A stretch of 64,000 nucleotides of DNA from Fontibacterium abundans (GCA_965235095.1 OZ249405.1), one strand, 5' to 3'. Numbered from the stretch's first letter, positions 9,008-17,748 are shown. The notes: generated by a model not told the origin, from the sequence alone. Numbers and translations: made by a program.

Positions 9008-9754
9008 ATGCTTACACGAAATAAAAAAAAAAGAATTTTCGCAGCTATTTTAATAATTGGGGATGAAATCTTATCCGGCAGAACTCAAGACACCAACACA
9101 TCCTTTCTTGCTAAATGGTTAAATGAAAGAGGCGTCCAGTTAAAAGAAGTCAGAATTATTCCTGATAAACTTGATACAATTATATCTTCAGTGAATTTGT
9201 TAAGGAAAAAATATGATTATTTATTTACAACTGGAGGAATCGGACCAACTCATGATGATATTACGGCCTTTGCAATTTCAAAAGCATTTAAAAGAAAATA
9301 TGAATATAACAAAGAAGCTTATCAAATTTTAGAGAGACACTATAAAGATTCCTATTTTAACGAAGCAAGAAAGAAAATGGCAAAGATGCCAAGAGGCGCT
9401 GGATTAATTTATAATCCTTCAAGTTCAGCGCCTGGTTTTTACGTAAAAAATGTTTTTACACTACCAGGTGTTCCCGCAATCCTGCAGTCAATGATGTCAT
9501 TTATAGAAAAATTAATAATTAGGGGCGAGAAAGTTTATAGCGTAACTGTGCAAGTAAATTTACCTGAAAGCAAAATAGGAAAAGACCTAGGAAAACTGCA
9601 AAAGAAATTTAAAAATTTAAGTCTTGGCAGTTACCCTTTCTTTCAATCAGGAAAAATAGGCACTGCTCTTGTTATAAGAGGTTATTCTGAAAAAAAAATA
9701 CAACAGTGCAAAATTATTCTAGATAAAATTTTAAAGAAAATTAAAAAATCTTAA
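9008..9754 (+). CDS. Molybdopterin-binding (MoCF/CinA N-terminal-like) domain protein
   Basis: The 248-aa protein begins with ILIIGDEILSGRTQDTNT and contains TTGGIGPTHDDIT at about 74-86, the two signature loops of the MoCF-biosynthesis fold seen in MoaB, MogA and the N-terminal part of CinA. There is no C-terminal CinA deamidase domain. It resembles the stand-alone alphaproteobacterial 'competence/damage-inducible A' proteins; substrate unknown. It starts 22 bases from divergent sfsA and shares its last base with the next start. Confidence 0.85.
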   Translation: MLTRNKKKRIFAAILIIGDEILSGRTQDTNTSFLAKWLNERGVQLKEVRIIPDKLDTIISSVNLLRKKYDYLFTTGGIGPTHDDITAFAISKAFKRKYEYNKEAYQILERHYKDSYFNEARKKMAKMPRGAGLIYNPSSSAPGFYVKNVFTLPGVPAILQSMMSFIEKLIIRGEKVYSVTVQVNLPESKIGKDLGKLQKKFKNLSLGSYPFFQSGKIGTALVIRGYSEKKIQQCKIILDKILKKIKKS

Positions 9755-10314
9755 TGGATAAAGATCGCGAGTTATCCAAATTAAAAAACACAATGTTAAA
9801 ATTCAATAAAAATTTTCCTGGAAAAAATTTGGTTTTTTCAGACGGCAATAAAGACGCAAAAGTTATGATAGTAGGCGAGGCTCCTGGCAGAACTGAAGAT
9901 AAGTTGCAAAAACCTTTTGTGGGCAGAGCAGGCAAACTCTTGGACGGTCTTTTGGAATCTATTAATCTCAATAGATCAAAAGTTTATATCACGAATGTAG
10001 TAAATTATAGACCCGATAAGAATAGAAAGCCTACAACTGAAGAAATAAATGAATTTAAAAAACTTCTTTTCAAACACATAGAGATTATAAGTCCCAAATG
10101 CATATTATTACTTGGTGCTACAGCGGCATTAGCAGTTTTAAATCATATTGGTCCATTAAGCGTAGTAAGAGGTAAATGGAAAAATATAAAAATTATTAAT
10201 TCCTATTTTGATATTTTAACTACTTTTCATCCTGCATTTTTATTAAGACAACCCGCGCAAAAAAAATCCACATTGGAAGATTTACTTGAGTTTAAAAGAA
10301 AATTAAGTGAGTGA
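9754..10314 (+). CDS. Uracil-DNA glycosylase, family 4-like, lacking Fe-S cysteines
   Basis: A 186-aa protein with the family-4 UDG motifs: GEAPGRTEDKLQKPFVGRAG (41-60) for uracil binding and catalysis, YITNVVNYRPDKNRKPT (78-94), and TFHPAFLLR (157-165) with the conserved His159. Classical family-4 enzymes hold a [4Fe-4S] cluster through four cysteines; here the only cysteine is Cys116, and the expected CRP position is Tyr85. The protein should therefore fold without the cluster. It excises uracil from DNA by family inference. The start overlaps the upstream stop by one base; the 3' end overlaps the convergent aldolase gene by 12 bases. Confidence 0.85.
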   Translation: MDKDRELSKLKNTMLKFNKNFPGKNLVFSDGNKDAKVMIVGEAPGRTEDKLQKPFVGRAGKLLDGLLESINLNRSKVYITNVVNYRPDKNRKPTTEEINEFKKLLFKHIEIISPKCILLLGATAALAVLNHIGPLSVVRGKWKNIKIINSYFDILTTFHPAFLLRQPAQKKSTLEDLLEFKRKLSE

Positions 10315-11076
10315 AGATTTAATCTTTTTTATTTGTAAATCTGCATTTTTAACTAAAATATTTTGATCTGAGCTACATGCAACAAAAGTAAAACCTTTTT
10401 CAAATAACTCTATAGCAAAGTCAGGGTCTCCTACTAAAGTGCCAGCAGGTTTACCTAAATCTTGTAAGATTTTTAAGCAATTTTGTATATTTTCCCACAA
10501 ATTTTTATCAGTTGTATTTCCTAATATTCCATAATCTGCAGACAAATCTGCAGGACCAAAAAAAATACCATCAACTCCTTTAACAGAAGCAATCTCTTTT
10601 ATATTTAATAATGCTTCTTTAGTTTCTAATTGCAAAATTATAGAAAAATTTTCAGTAAAATTTTTAAAATAATCTTTATCTCTTCCGTAATTATTAGCTC
10701 TATGCGCTAATGAAACACCTCTTATTCCTACAGGAGGATAATTAACAGATGAAACTGCCTTTTCAGCTTGTTCTTTATTTTGAATCATAGGAAATAAAAT
10801 TCCTTGTGGACCCATATCAAGAATAGGTTTTATAAAAACAGAGTCATTCCAGATTGGTCTTACAATTGTTGTTATATTAGATGATTGATATGCTTGCAGT
10901 TGACTAAGCACAGATTGATAATTGTTTGGGGCATGTTCCATATCTATAACTACCCAATCATAATCTGATCCAGACAAAGAATCTGCCACTATATTGCTAC
11001 ATAATGTATTCCAAATCCCAACTTGTTTTTTTTTATTTTTAATGTTTTTTTTGAACAAATTAATTTTTTGATTCAT
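10303..11076 (-). CDS. HpcH/HpaI family aldolase (2-keto-3-deoxy sugar-acid aldolase-like)
   Basis: A 257-aa class II aldolase of the HpcH/HpaI family. The catalytic His48 lies in IDMEHAP, Arg73 in IVRPIWND, and the metal ligands are Glu151 (LQLETKEA) and Asp177 (FFGPADLSADYG). Family members cleave 4-hydroxy-2-oxo acids to pyruvate plus an aldehyde; GarL, which splits 5-keto-4-deoxy-glucarate, is in this family. Its place 3 bases after the dehydratase suggests the same role in an aldarate route. The exact substrate is inferred from context only. Confidence 0.88.
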   Translation of the reverse strand: MNQKINLFKKNIKNKKKQVGIWNTLCSNIVADSLSGSDYDWVVIDMEHAPNNYQSVLSQLQAYQSSNITTIVRPIWNDSVFIKPILDMGPQGILFPMIQNKEQAEKAVSSVNYPPVGIRGVSLAHRANNYGRDKDYFKNFTENFSIILQLETKEALLNIKEIASVKGVDGIFFGPADLSADYGILGNTTDKNLWENIQNCLKILQDLGKPAGTLVGDPDFAIELFEKGFTFVACSSDQNILVKNADLQIKKIKSSLT

Positions 11077-11079
11077 AAA

Positions 11080-12189
11080 TTAATAATTAACTTTATATGT
11101 TTTTATCACATCTAGGTTTGGATTTAAACCGAGCCCGATATCATCTGGAACAGAAAACATTCCCTTAGCTGGAGTGGTAGAATCTTTATATAAACTTGCC
11201 TCTTCATAAACATATAAGCGCTCAACTAGTGCTGAAGGACAAAAAGCTGTTATTAAATGTAAATTGGCTAACCAACCGGGTCCAAAGTAAGGAGAGTGTG
11301 GCATCAGCTTTAATTTATTCTTATTTGTTAATTTTATTATTTTAATAAATTCTGTAATTCCACCCACTTTAGTTACACTTGGTTGCACATAATCAATAGC
11401 TTTATATTTAATCATCTGATTAAATTGATAAGCTGTATAACAATTTTCGCCAGCTGCTAACGGTATTCTTATTTTTGATTTCAATTTAAATAAAGTTTCA
11501 AAATCTTCTGGAGGAAATATTGGTTCTTCTAAAAAGTAAAGATTATATTTTTTTAATTTTTTGCTAATATTTAAAGCGCTTTTGTAATCCCATGAACAGT
11601 TTACATCTAACATTAGAGGAATTTGGTCTCCTATTGCATCTCTAGCCGCTTTGACCTCTTGTTCATTAATTTCATGTAATTTAATATATTTGTATCCATA
11701 TTTTATGGACTCTAAACATTTATCTTTTACAATTTCAGGATCTGCATAACGATATAAACTCGCGTAACCATTAAGCTTAGTTTTTTTGGAATTAGAATTT
11801 AAATGTTTATAAAGAGGCAATTTTTTTTGTTTAGCCTCTATGTCGTAGAGAGCGATATCTAGTCCAGAAAAGCAATGCATTACAATTCCATACCTTCCAA
11901 ATATATGTATGGTTTTTTGTAATTCCATTAAAAAATCTGGAATACTTTCAATTTTTCTTTTTAAAATAAGAGGTCTGATCATTGAGTTAAAAGCTGATAC
12001 AGCTGCAAATTGGCTACTATAATTAAAAATTTCACCCCAACCGACAATACCTTCGGAACTTTCAATTTTAATTAAAAGAATCTCCAAAGCAGGCCAATCA
12101 AGACCGCCGGATTTTGCAGTTTTATTAAAACCAATTGAAAATGGAATCTTTAATGGAATTGCTTCTGCATTATTTATTTTTATAGACAT
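11080..12189 (-). CDS. Enolase-superfamily dehydratase (mandelate racemase / muconate lactonizing type)
   Basis: A 369-aa protein with an N-terminal capping domain and a modified TIM barrel. Visible active-site elements are Lys170-x-His172 (YIKLHE), metal ligands Asp195 (MLDVNCSWD), Glu221 or 222 (FLEEP) and Glu248 (AAGENCY), and His298 in MPHSPYFGPGW, followed by Glu323. This pattern fits sugar-acid (aldarate/aldonate) dehydratases of the MR branch. Between a uronate-dehydrogenase-like gene and an HpaI aldolase, it probably dehydrates the aldarate intermediate. Substrate stereochemistry cannot be read from the sequence. Confidence 0.88.
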   Translation of the reverse strand: MSIKINNAEAIPLKIPFSIGFNKTAKSGGLDWPALEILLIKIESSEGIVGWGEIFNYSSQFAAVSAFNSMIRPLILKRKIESIPDFLMELQKTIHIFGRYGIVMHCFSGLDIALYDIEAKQKKLPLYKHLNSNSKKTKLNGYASLYRYADPEIVKDKCLESIKYGYKYIKLHEINEQEVKAARDAIGDQIPLMLDVNCSWDYKSALNISKKLKKYNLYFLEEPIFPPEDFETLFKLKSKIRIPLAAGENCYTAYQFNQMIKYKAIDYVQPSVTKVGGITEFIKIIKLTNKNKLKLMPHSPYFGPGWLANLHLITAFCPSALVERLYVYEEASLYKDSTTPAKGMFSVPDDIGLGLNPNLDVIKTYKVNY

Positions 12190-12192
12190 AAA

Positions 12193-12993
12193 TTATTTTA
12201 TATCGTCTATAATCCCCTTGAATCCGTTAGATACAAAAACTCCACCCTGAAACCTCAAAGCTATTTTGCTCACATGTTCATTTCTACTAAGACTTTTATT
12301 TGAATAATTTTCAGCGTAATCTTTGGGCTTGTAACCTAATTTAAAAGCCGCTTTATTATTCCACCAAGATCGATTGTTATTGGAAATTCCATAAACAATT
12401 TCAAAATGATATTTTTTTGATATTCCAATATCAACTAGTTGAACCAAATCATTAGGGCTTATCCATGTACTTAAATGACGTCTATCAGTTGGTCTATCTA
12501 AGCAAGATCCAATTCTAATACAAAATCCCTTAATATTAAATTTATCTGCATACAATCTTGCGATATTTTCACCAAAACATTTGCTTAAACCATAATTTGT
12601 ATCTGGTCTCTGCATACATTTTTCATCAAGAAATATTTTTCTTTTGTGAAAACCAACAACATGATTGGAACTAGCAAATATAATTTTTTTAACTTTATTT
12701 ATTCTAGCAGCTTCAAAAACATTATAAGTTGCTAAAATATTATTGTTTAAAATATTTTTAAATGTATCCTCAATAGGTATTGAACCAAAATGTACAATAG
12801 CATAAATTTTTTTGGTAATTTTTAATACTTTTTTATAATTTTTAAGATCACACAAAATAAATTTTGAATTTTTGAAATTTTTATTGCTTCTTTTTATGTC
12901 AGTCCCTATAACAAAATATTTTTTACTAAGGATATTAAATAGTCTTCCCCCTAAGTTTCCTGCTGCACCAGTAATTAAAATTTTTTTTTTCAA
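12193..12993 (-). CDS. NAD-dependent epimerase/dehydratase, uronate dehydrogenase-like
   Basis: A 266-aa short-chain/extended SDR protein. The Rossmann motif TGAAGNLGG is at 8-16, Ser109 in FASSNHVVG and the catalytic Tyr134-x3-Lys138 pair in YGLSK. The downstream block RRHLSTWISPNDLVQLV and FEIVYGISNNNRSWWNN resembles bacterial uronate dehydrogenases, which oxidise galacturonate or glucuronate to the aldarolactone. It is followed after 3 bases by the enolase-superfamily dehydratase. No lactonase gene is seen here. Function is a family-plus-context inference. Confidence 0.78.
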   Translation of the reverse strand: MKKKILITGAAGNLGGRLFNILSKKYFVIGTDIKRSNKNFKNSKFILCDLKNYKKVLKITKKIYAIVHFGSIPIEDTFKNILNNNILATYNVFEAARINKVKKIIFASSNHVVGFHKRKIFLDEKCMQRPDTNYGLSKCFGENIARLYADKFNIKGFCIRIGSCLDRPTDRRHLSTWISPNDLVQLVDIGISKKYHFEIVYGISNNNRSWWNNKAAFKLGYKPKDYAENYSNKSLSRNEHVSKIALRFQGGVFVSNGFKGIIDDIK

Positions 12994-13041
12994 AGTTTAA
13001 TATAATTTAATTATTTAAATTTTATAATAAAGTAGTAATTT

Positions 13042-14307
13042 TTATTTGTAAAATATAGTAACTAAAGATGGAAAATAAACACATAAAAATAAAACAAAAG
13101 TCATTGCAAAGCAAAAAGGCCATAAAATCCAGAATGTTTTCGACACGGATGTATTTGCAATTGAACAACAAATGAATATTAAAACTCCAACGGGTGGAGT
13201 TACCGAGCCTAAAACAATTGAGATAACTAATAAAACTCCAAAATAGATTGGATCTATTCCAAATGAGTTAATGACTGGAATAACAACAGGTGCCAAAATT
13301 ATTAAAACAGGGATTCCATCTATAAAAAAACCTAAAACTAATACAAAAAGAAGAATTAATATTATTATCGTTTGAGGATTACTGGTTAAGGAACTTAAGT
13401 AATTTAAACCAATATCCCCAATACTTTCCCAAGCGAGTATCCAAGCAAAAATACTCGACGTAGCAATAATTAACATTGCAGTAGAAGATGTGACTGCAGA
13501 CTTAACAAAAATTCTACCAAGATCGGAAAATTCAATTTTTTTAGTGACAAAAAGACCTATTATTATGGCATATACAACTGCAACTATACTGGCCTCTGTG
13601 CTAGTAAAAATTCCAGAAAAGATTCCACCCAATATAATAATAGGCATAAATAATGCTAAAGAAGAATTTAGAAACGAATTAATTATAATTTTTAAGTTTG
13701 CTCTCTTTTCAGCTTTGTAATTTCTCTTATTTGCGTAATAAAAAACTACTATCATTAATGATAAACCAATTAGAATTCCAGGTAATATGCCTCCTAAAAA
13801 TAATTTAGCTATAGATACATTTGCAACTGAACCATAAATAATCATTAAAATACTTGGCGGTATAATAGGTCCAATTGCAGAAGAGCTTGCTGTAACTGCT
13901 ACCGCAAACTCTGAGTCTATTCCATCTTTTTTCATTGCAGGTATAAGGACTGATCCAACTGCAGAAGCATCAGCAGTTGCAGATCCAGAAATTCCTGAAA
14001 ACAACATACTTGTTACGACCGTAACATGCGCTAGCCCACCTTTTATGTGGCCGACTAAAGATTTTGCAAATGAAACTATTTTGTCTGTTATTCCACTTTC
14101 ATTCATTAATTCACCTGCAAGAATAAAAAAAGGTATTGATAATAAAGTAAAAGAATCTACTCCGGAATACATTCTTGTAATCACAGTATTCAATGGAACA
14201 TCAGAAAAAAAATATAAAGTAGCAACGGAGGATAAGCCAATAGCTATCCCAACGGGCATATTGATGAATAGTAAAATCAAAAAAATTACAAATAAAGCAA
14301 TTAGCAT
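13042..14307 (-). CDS. dctM: TRAP transporter large permease, DctM family
   Basis: A 421-aa protein with about eleven to twelve hydrophobic segments and the DctM signature regions: SIPFFILAGELMNESGIT near residue 56, FSGISGSATADASAVGS near 105, and a PPSILMIIYG stretch near 155. DctM moves substrate with Na+ across the inner membrane together with DctQ and a periplasmic binding protein. dctQ is 6 bases upstream; the binding-protein gene is on the opposite strand at 16113. Substrate is probably a sugar acid, by operon context. Confidence 0.95.
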   Translation of the reverse strand: MLIALFVIFLILLFINMPVGIAIGLSSVATLYFFSDVPLNTVITRMYSGVDSFTLLSIPFFILAGELMNESGITDKIVSFAKSLVGHIKGGLAHVTVVTSMLFSGISGSATADASAVGSVLIPAMKKDGIDSEFAVAVTASSSAIGPIIPPSILMIIYGSVANVSIAKLFLGGILPGILIGLSLMIVVFYYANKRNYKAEKRANLKIIINSFLNSSLALFMPIIILGGIFSGIFTSTEASIVAVVYAIIIGLFVTKKIEFSDLGRIFVKSAVTSSTAMLIIATSSIFAWILAWESIGDIGLNYLSSLTSNPQTIIILILLFVLVLGFFIDGIPVLIILAPVVIPVINSFGIDPIYFGVLLVISIVLGSVTPPVGVLIFICCSIANTSVSKTFWILWPFCFAMTFVLFLCVYFPSLVTIFYK

Positions 14308-14313
14308 ATTTAA

Positions 14314-14817
14314 TTATTCTTTTTTATTTTTAACAATTTCATTAAAAGTTATAAAAGCCATTGATAACATTGATGTTGGAATTGAAGCATATATATAAGA
14401 CATTCTTATTCCTAACGAAGGCGAAAATTGAAAAAAATTTGCTTTAATTAAAGGGATAGATGAAAAAAAAATAATAATACAAAAAAGAATTATAAGTATA
14501 TTAGAGAATAATTTTACTTTTAATTGCACTGAGTTTGGAAATAAATTCGTTATCATATCTACACCTAAATGGAGTTTTTTTGATAAGGCGATTGTAATAG
14601 ATAAATAAGTAATCCATATGAAAGAAAAAATTAAGATTTCATTCGACCAACTTAAAGAAATATTAAAAAAATATCGAAGAAAAATTTGAAGAGCACCCAC
14701 AATTATCATTACAAAAAAAATAATTGCAATTACGGGTCCGAAAACTTTACTAAAAAAAAGGTTTGTATTTTTTTCTTGCAACTGAGCGTTTATTATAAAT
14801 TTTTTTAAATATTGCAT
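14314..14817 (-). CDS. dctQ: TRAP transporter small permease, DctQ family
   Basis: A 167-aa membrane protein with four predicted helices. The second region carries LSWSNEILIFSFIWITYLS, the typical DctQ loop with a conserved Trp/Glu, followed by HLGVDMI. DctQ couples DctM to the binding protein. It is the first gene of the minus-strand sugar-acid operon, and its promoter must lie in the 54 bases shared with the divergent M24 gene. Confidence 0.92.
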   Translation of the reverse strand: MQYLKKFIINAQLQEKNTNLFFSKVFGPVIAIIFFVMIIVGALQIFLRYFFNISLSWSNEILIFSFIWITYLSITIALSKKLHLGVDMITNLFPNSVQLKVKLFSNILIILFCIIIFFSSIPLIKANFFQFSPSLGIRMSYIYASIPTSMLSMAFITFNEIVKNKKE

Positions 14818-14871
14818 AAAATTTATTTAAGTATTATATATAATCATTAAATTTAAAATACTACTTTAATC

Positions 14872-16035
14872 ATGACTAATATATTGAATAATAATGATTT
14901 TGAAAAAAGGCTTTTGGAACTAAGAAAAATTATCAAAAGAAAAAATTTAGATGGAATAATAATATATTCTGATGAGTATAGGTCAGGTTATTGTACATAT
15001 TTTACAGGTTATAAACCAATCAATGTAATTGAAGAGTCTCCTCAAACTTTAATATTAATAAAAGATAACGACCCTATCTTAGTTGTAGGTAGATTAAATT
15101 ACTATAGTGCAAAAGAAACTGTATGGATCAAAAATATTTTACAACATAATAAATTTGAAACTGAAATATTTGAAATATTAAAAAAAAATAATAAAAAAAA
15201 TTTAAGGATTGGTTTAGCGGGCGAACACCTAATGCCATTTTATTTAAGAGATTTAATAAGTGAAGCTATGCCAGATGTAAATTTTAGTATTCAGACTAGT
15301 ATTTTAAATGATCTTAGAAAAATTAAAACTGAAAAAGAAGTAAAGCTTATGAAGCAAGCAGCGAAAATTAATGATCAAGTTTTAAGACAGTTAAGAGATG
15401 AAATTAAAATTGGTATGACTGAGCAACAAGTTGTTGCGTATGCAGATTTTTTTGGAAGAAAATTAGGAGCTGACTTAGGATCTGCAACAGTCGTTATGTC
15501 TGGTTATAATACAAAATTTCCAGCATGGAGGGCTACCAATAAAGAAATTAATAAAGGAGAGTTTGTAATGGTAGATTTTAATCCAACAATTGAAAATTAT
15601 TGTAATGATGGTGGAGTTACTTTTTTAATGAGCGGGGCATCAAAAAAAAAAATTGAAGCCTTAGAAATGTCCCATAAATTTTTAAAAGAAGTTATTAAGA
15701 ATATTAAAGCTAATAATAAAGCCTCAAGTATTCATGACCAATTTTATAATTTATTAAAACCTACAGGTTTTGAACCAAGTTTTTCACCTTATGTGTCAGG
15801 TACTCGAGGATTGGGTCATGGAGTAGGCTTAGATGTAGTTGAGGCTCCAGATTTAAGTAAGATTAGTGATTTCATTTTAGAAGCTGGAATGACATTGGCA
15901 ATAAAGCTTGATCTTCACGATGTAGAAAATTCAGGATTAAGAGTAGAGCAGGTTGTTTTGGTTACAGATTCTGGATCAAATTCATTAAATCAACTTATAC
16001 TAGAAGAAAAAAATGATTGGGCAATTCTTAAATAA
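14872..16035 (+). CDS. M24-family hydrolase (Xaa-Pro peptidase/creatinase-like) with an altered metal site
   Basis: The 387-aa product has a creatinase N-terminal domain (about 1-150) and a pita-bread M24 domain (about 155-385). Metal-site positions can be followed: Asp235 (VDFNP), Asp246 (NDGGVT), His316 (LGHGVGLDVVEAP) and Glu359 (LRVEQ). At the fourth ligand, where FTIEP is usual, the protein reads LAIKLD, so the Glu is replaced by Lys345. A classic dinuclear peptidase mechanism is therefore doubtful, as in creatinase-like members. It lies between the TRAP permeases and the TRAP binding protein, so it may act on the imported compound; substrate unknown. Confidence 0.82.
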   Translation: MTNILNNNDFEKRLLELRKIIKRKNLDGIIIYSDEYRSGYCTYFTGYKPINVIEESPQTLILIKDNDPILVVGRLNYYSAKETVWIKNILQHNKFETEIFEILKKNNKKNLRIGLAGEHLMPFYLRDLISEAMPDVNFSIQTSILNDLRKIKTEKEVKLMKQAAKINDQVLRQLRDEIKIGMTEQQVVAYADFFGRKLGADLGSATVVMSGYNTKFPAWRATNKEINKGEFVMVDFNPTIENYCNDGGVTFLMSGASKKKIEALEMSHKFLKEVIKNIKANNKASSIHDQFYNLLKPTGFEPSFSPYVSGTRGLGHGVGLDVVEAPDLSKISDFILEAGMTLAIKLDLHDVENSGLRVEQVVLVTDSGSNSLNQLILEEKNDWAILK

Positions 16036-16043
16036 AATACCGA

Positions 16044-16072
16044 TTGAAAAAGTATAAAAAAAATTATATATA
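16044..16072 (+). promoter_or_regulatory. Putative sigma-70 promoter for the TRAP binding-protein gene
   Basis: TTGAAA at 16044-16049 and TATATA at 16067-16072 are separated by 17 bases, about 40 bases before the start codon of the DctP gene. The strong match suggests the binding protein is also transcribed separately from the M24 gene. In such AT-rich DNA chance matches are frequent, so this is only a candidate. Confidence 0.45.
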
Positions 16073-16112
16073 TTAATTAAATATATTAACTAATAACTTT
16101 AAAAAAAATAAC

Positions 16113-17090
16113 ATGAAAAACTACTGCATAAAATTAAGTGCGATAATTTTTTTTATAATAATAAATTTATCAAGCAATTCTTTTTCCCAGACATTAATTA
16201 GAATTGCCTCAGTCTCTGGACCTTCCCATCACCATAACGTTGCATTAAATTGGTTTGCGGAACGAGTTAACAAACAAAATATTGGAATTGAATTTAAAGT
16301 TTTCTCCGGAGCGCAATTAGGTAATGACGAAAGAGAATATATAGAGGGATTAGAACAGGGTACTATACAGATGGCCCAAGTTTCGACTGGTCCAATTGGA
16401 AGTTTTATTGGTGAGTTTGATATTTTTAGTTTGCCATACGTTTTTAAAAATACAGATAATTTCAAAAAAGTATTAAGCGGACCTATAGGTCAAAAATATT
16501 CAAAGATGTTAGAAAAAAAAGGAATGGTGCTAATTGCCTGGTTTGACAATGGTGATAGACATGTTTTTAATTCAAAAAGACCTATTAACAAACCTGCGGA
16601 TCTATCTGGTCTAAAAATAAGAGTAATAAAAAGTGCTGTAATGGTTGATACAATTAATGCAATGGGTGGTAGTGCAGTTCCAATGGCATATGGAGAATTA
16701 TATACAGCCTTGCAACAAGGAGTCCTAGACGGAGCTGAAAACGCTGCAGGAAATATTTTTAATGACAAATTTTTTGAGGTTTCTAAATTTGTCTCTTTAA
16801 CACAGCATTTTAGACCTCCTGGCGTTGTTGTGGTATCAAAAAAGACATGGGATAAATTAACAGAGCAACAAAAGAAAGTAATTTTAAAAGAAGGTGCCGC
16901 TCTTCAATCATATGAAATTGATCTTACTACAAAAATTGTTGAAGATTCTTTAAAACAATTAGAGCAAAAAGGAATGAAGATAAACAAAGTAGATAACAAT
17001 TCTTTCGCAACAGCAGTTAAGCCTGTTTACAATGGATATATATCAAAATTTGGTAAGCAAGATTTAGATGCAATTCTGAATACTAAATAA
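16113..17090 (+). CDS. dctP: TRAP transporter periplasmic substrate-binding protein, DctP family
   Basis: A 325-aa protein with a signal peptide (about 1-26, cleavage near NSFSQ) and the DctP fold. The key Arg170 in GLKIRVIKS binds the substrate carboxylate in this family, followed by MAYGELYTALQQGVLDGAENA at 191-211. It delivers a carboxylated substrate to DctQM. Although divergent from dctQ and dctM, it shares their locus, and the neighbouring uronate-type enzymes suggest a sugar acid. Confidence 0.95.
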   Translation: MKNYCIKLSAIIFFIIINLSSNSFSQTLIRIASVSGPSHHHNVALNWFAERVNKQNIGIEFKVFSGAQLGNDEREYIEGLEQGTIQMAQVSTGPIGSFIGEFDIFSLPYVFKNTDNFKKVLSGPIGQKYSKMLEKKGMVLIAWFDNGDRHVFNSKRPINKPADLSGLKIRVIKSAVMVDTINAMGGSAVPMAYGELYTALQQGVLDGAENAAGNIFNDKFFEVSKFVSLTQHFRPPGVVVVSKKTWDKLTEQQKKVILKEGAALQSYEIDLTTKIVEDSLKQLEQKGMKINKVDNNSFATAVKPVYNGYISKFGKQDLDAILNTK

Positions 17091-17117
17091 TTTATTTATT
17101 TTCTCTTAAAAATAACT

Positions 17118-17154
17118 ATATTAGTATACTTCTTTAAAAGAAGTGTACTAATAT
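17118..17154. promoter_or_regulatory. 37-bp near-perfect palindrome over the start of a MarR-like gene
   Basis: Arms 17118-17135 and 17137-17154 are complementary except for one T-G position (17127/17145), with a single central base at 17136. The right arm runs into the ATG at 17153. As DNA this is a good operator for a dimeric winged-helix protein; as RNA it forms a ~17-bp hairpin that buries the start codon. There is no following T-run, so a terminator for dctP is less likely. Confidence 0.7.
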
Positions 17155-17515
17155 GGCTAATAATAATCAAAAACATATAAAACTCGCAGAGGCTTCTTTA
17201 AAAGATTTTATAGATCGGTTTAAAGATCCAATTCTAAGTTTTTTTAGCCTTTCCCCTCAGCATTGGATGATGCTTCATAAGGTGGTAATTTCGTATTATA
17301 AAAATGAAACAATATCAAAAAGTCAACTTTTGAAATTTATTGAACGTTCATATGTAACATCACACAGCTATATAAATACAACAATTAAAAAAGGGTATTT
17401 CAAAATTTTAAAAAATAATAAAGACAAAAGATCAATTTTTATTTTACCAACAGAACTAACGCTAAAAAGTTTCGAAAATTTTATATTACTGCGTGAAAAA
17501 ATTTATAAACTATAA
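17153..17515 (+). CDS. Small MarR-like winged-helix protein
   Basis: The 120-aa product looks like a compact winged-helix regulator. It has helices around 35-50 and 54-80 (SKSQLLKFIERSYVTSHSYINTTIKKGYF) for DNA binding, then a wing with DKRS at 91-94 and ILPTELTLKSF. The D[KR]RS...PTELT wing is like the DRR...LT wing of MarR proteins. The island-borne protein at 20193-20570 shares DxRSxxIxPTELTxxxF, so the two are probably paralogous. The start codon sits inside a long palindrome, suggesting autoregulation. Target genes are unknown; it lies just outside the integrated element. Confidence 0.6.
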   Translation: MANNNQKHIKLAEASLKDFIDRFKDPILSFFSLSPQHWMMLHKVVISYYKNETISKSQLLKFIERSYVTSHSYINTTIKKGYFKILKNNKDKRSIFILPTELTLKSFENFILLREKIYKL

Positions 17516-17748
17516 ATAAAATTTTATTAGAAACAATATAAGAAAATATTGCCTATTTAGACATAAGTGTAGTTTATTTTATATAGAATTAATTTTCTCT
17601 TTTATATTTTCAATTTTTTATACTTTGAGACACCTAGGTTATCTTTTAGTTGTATAAAAACCGTATACACCACTTACAAACCGAATAACTTTCAGTTGCA
17701 CTTAAATCCTAAATCGTTAAAAAGGTTGGTAACCAATACGTTTAAAGG

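Noticed and set aside
17726..17736. TTGGTAACCAA-type short palindrome upstream of tRNA-Leu(UAA)
   Set aside because: An 11-base symmetric site is short and lies outside the element; with no second copy or nearby gene logic it was not kept as a feature.
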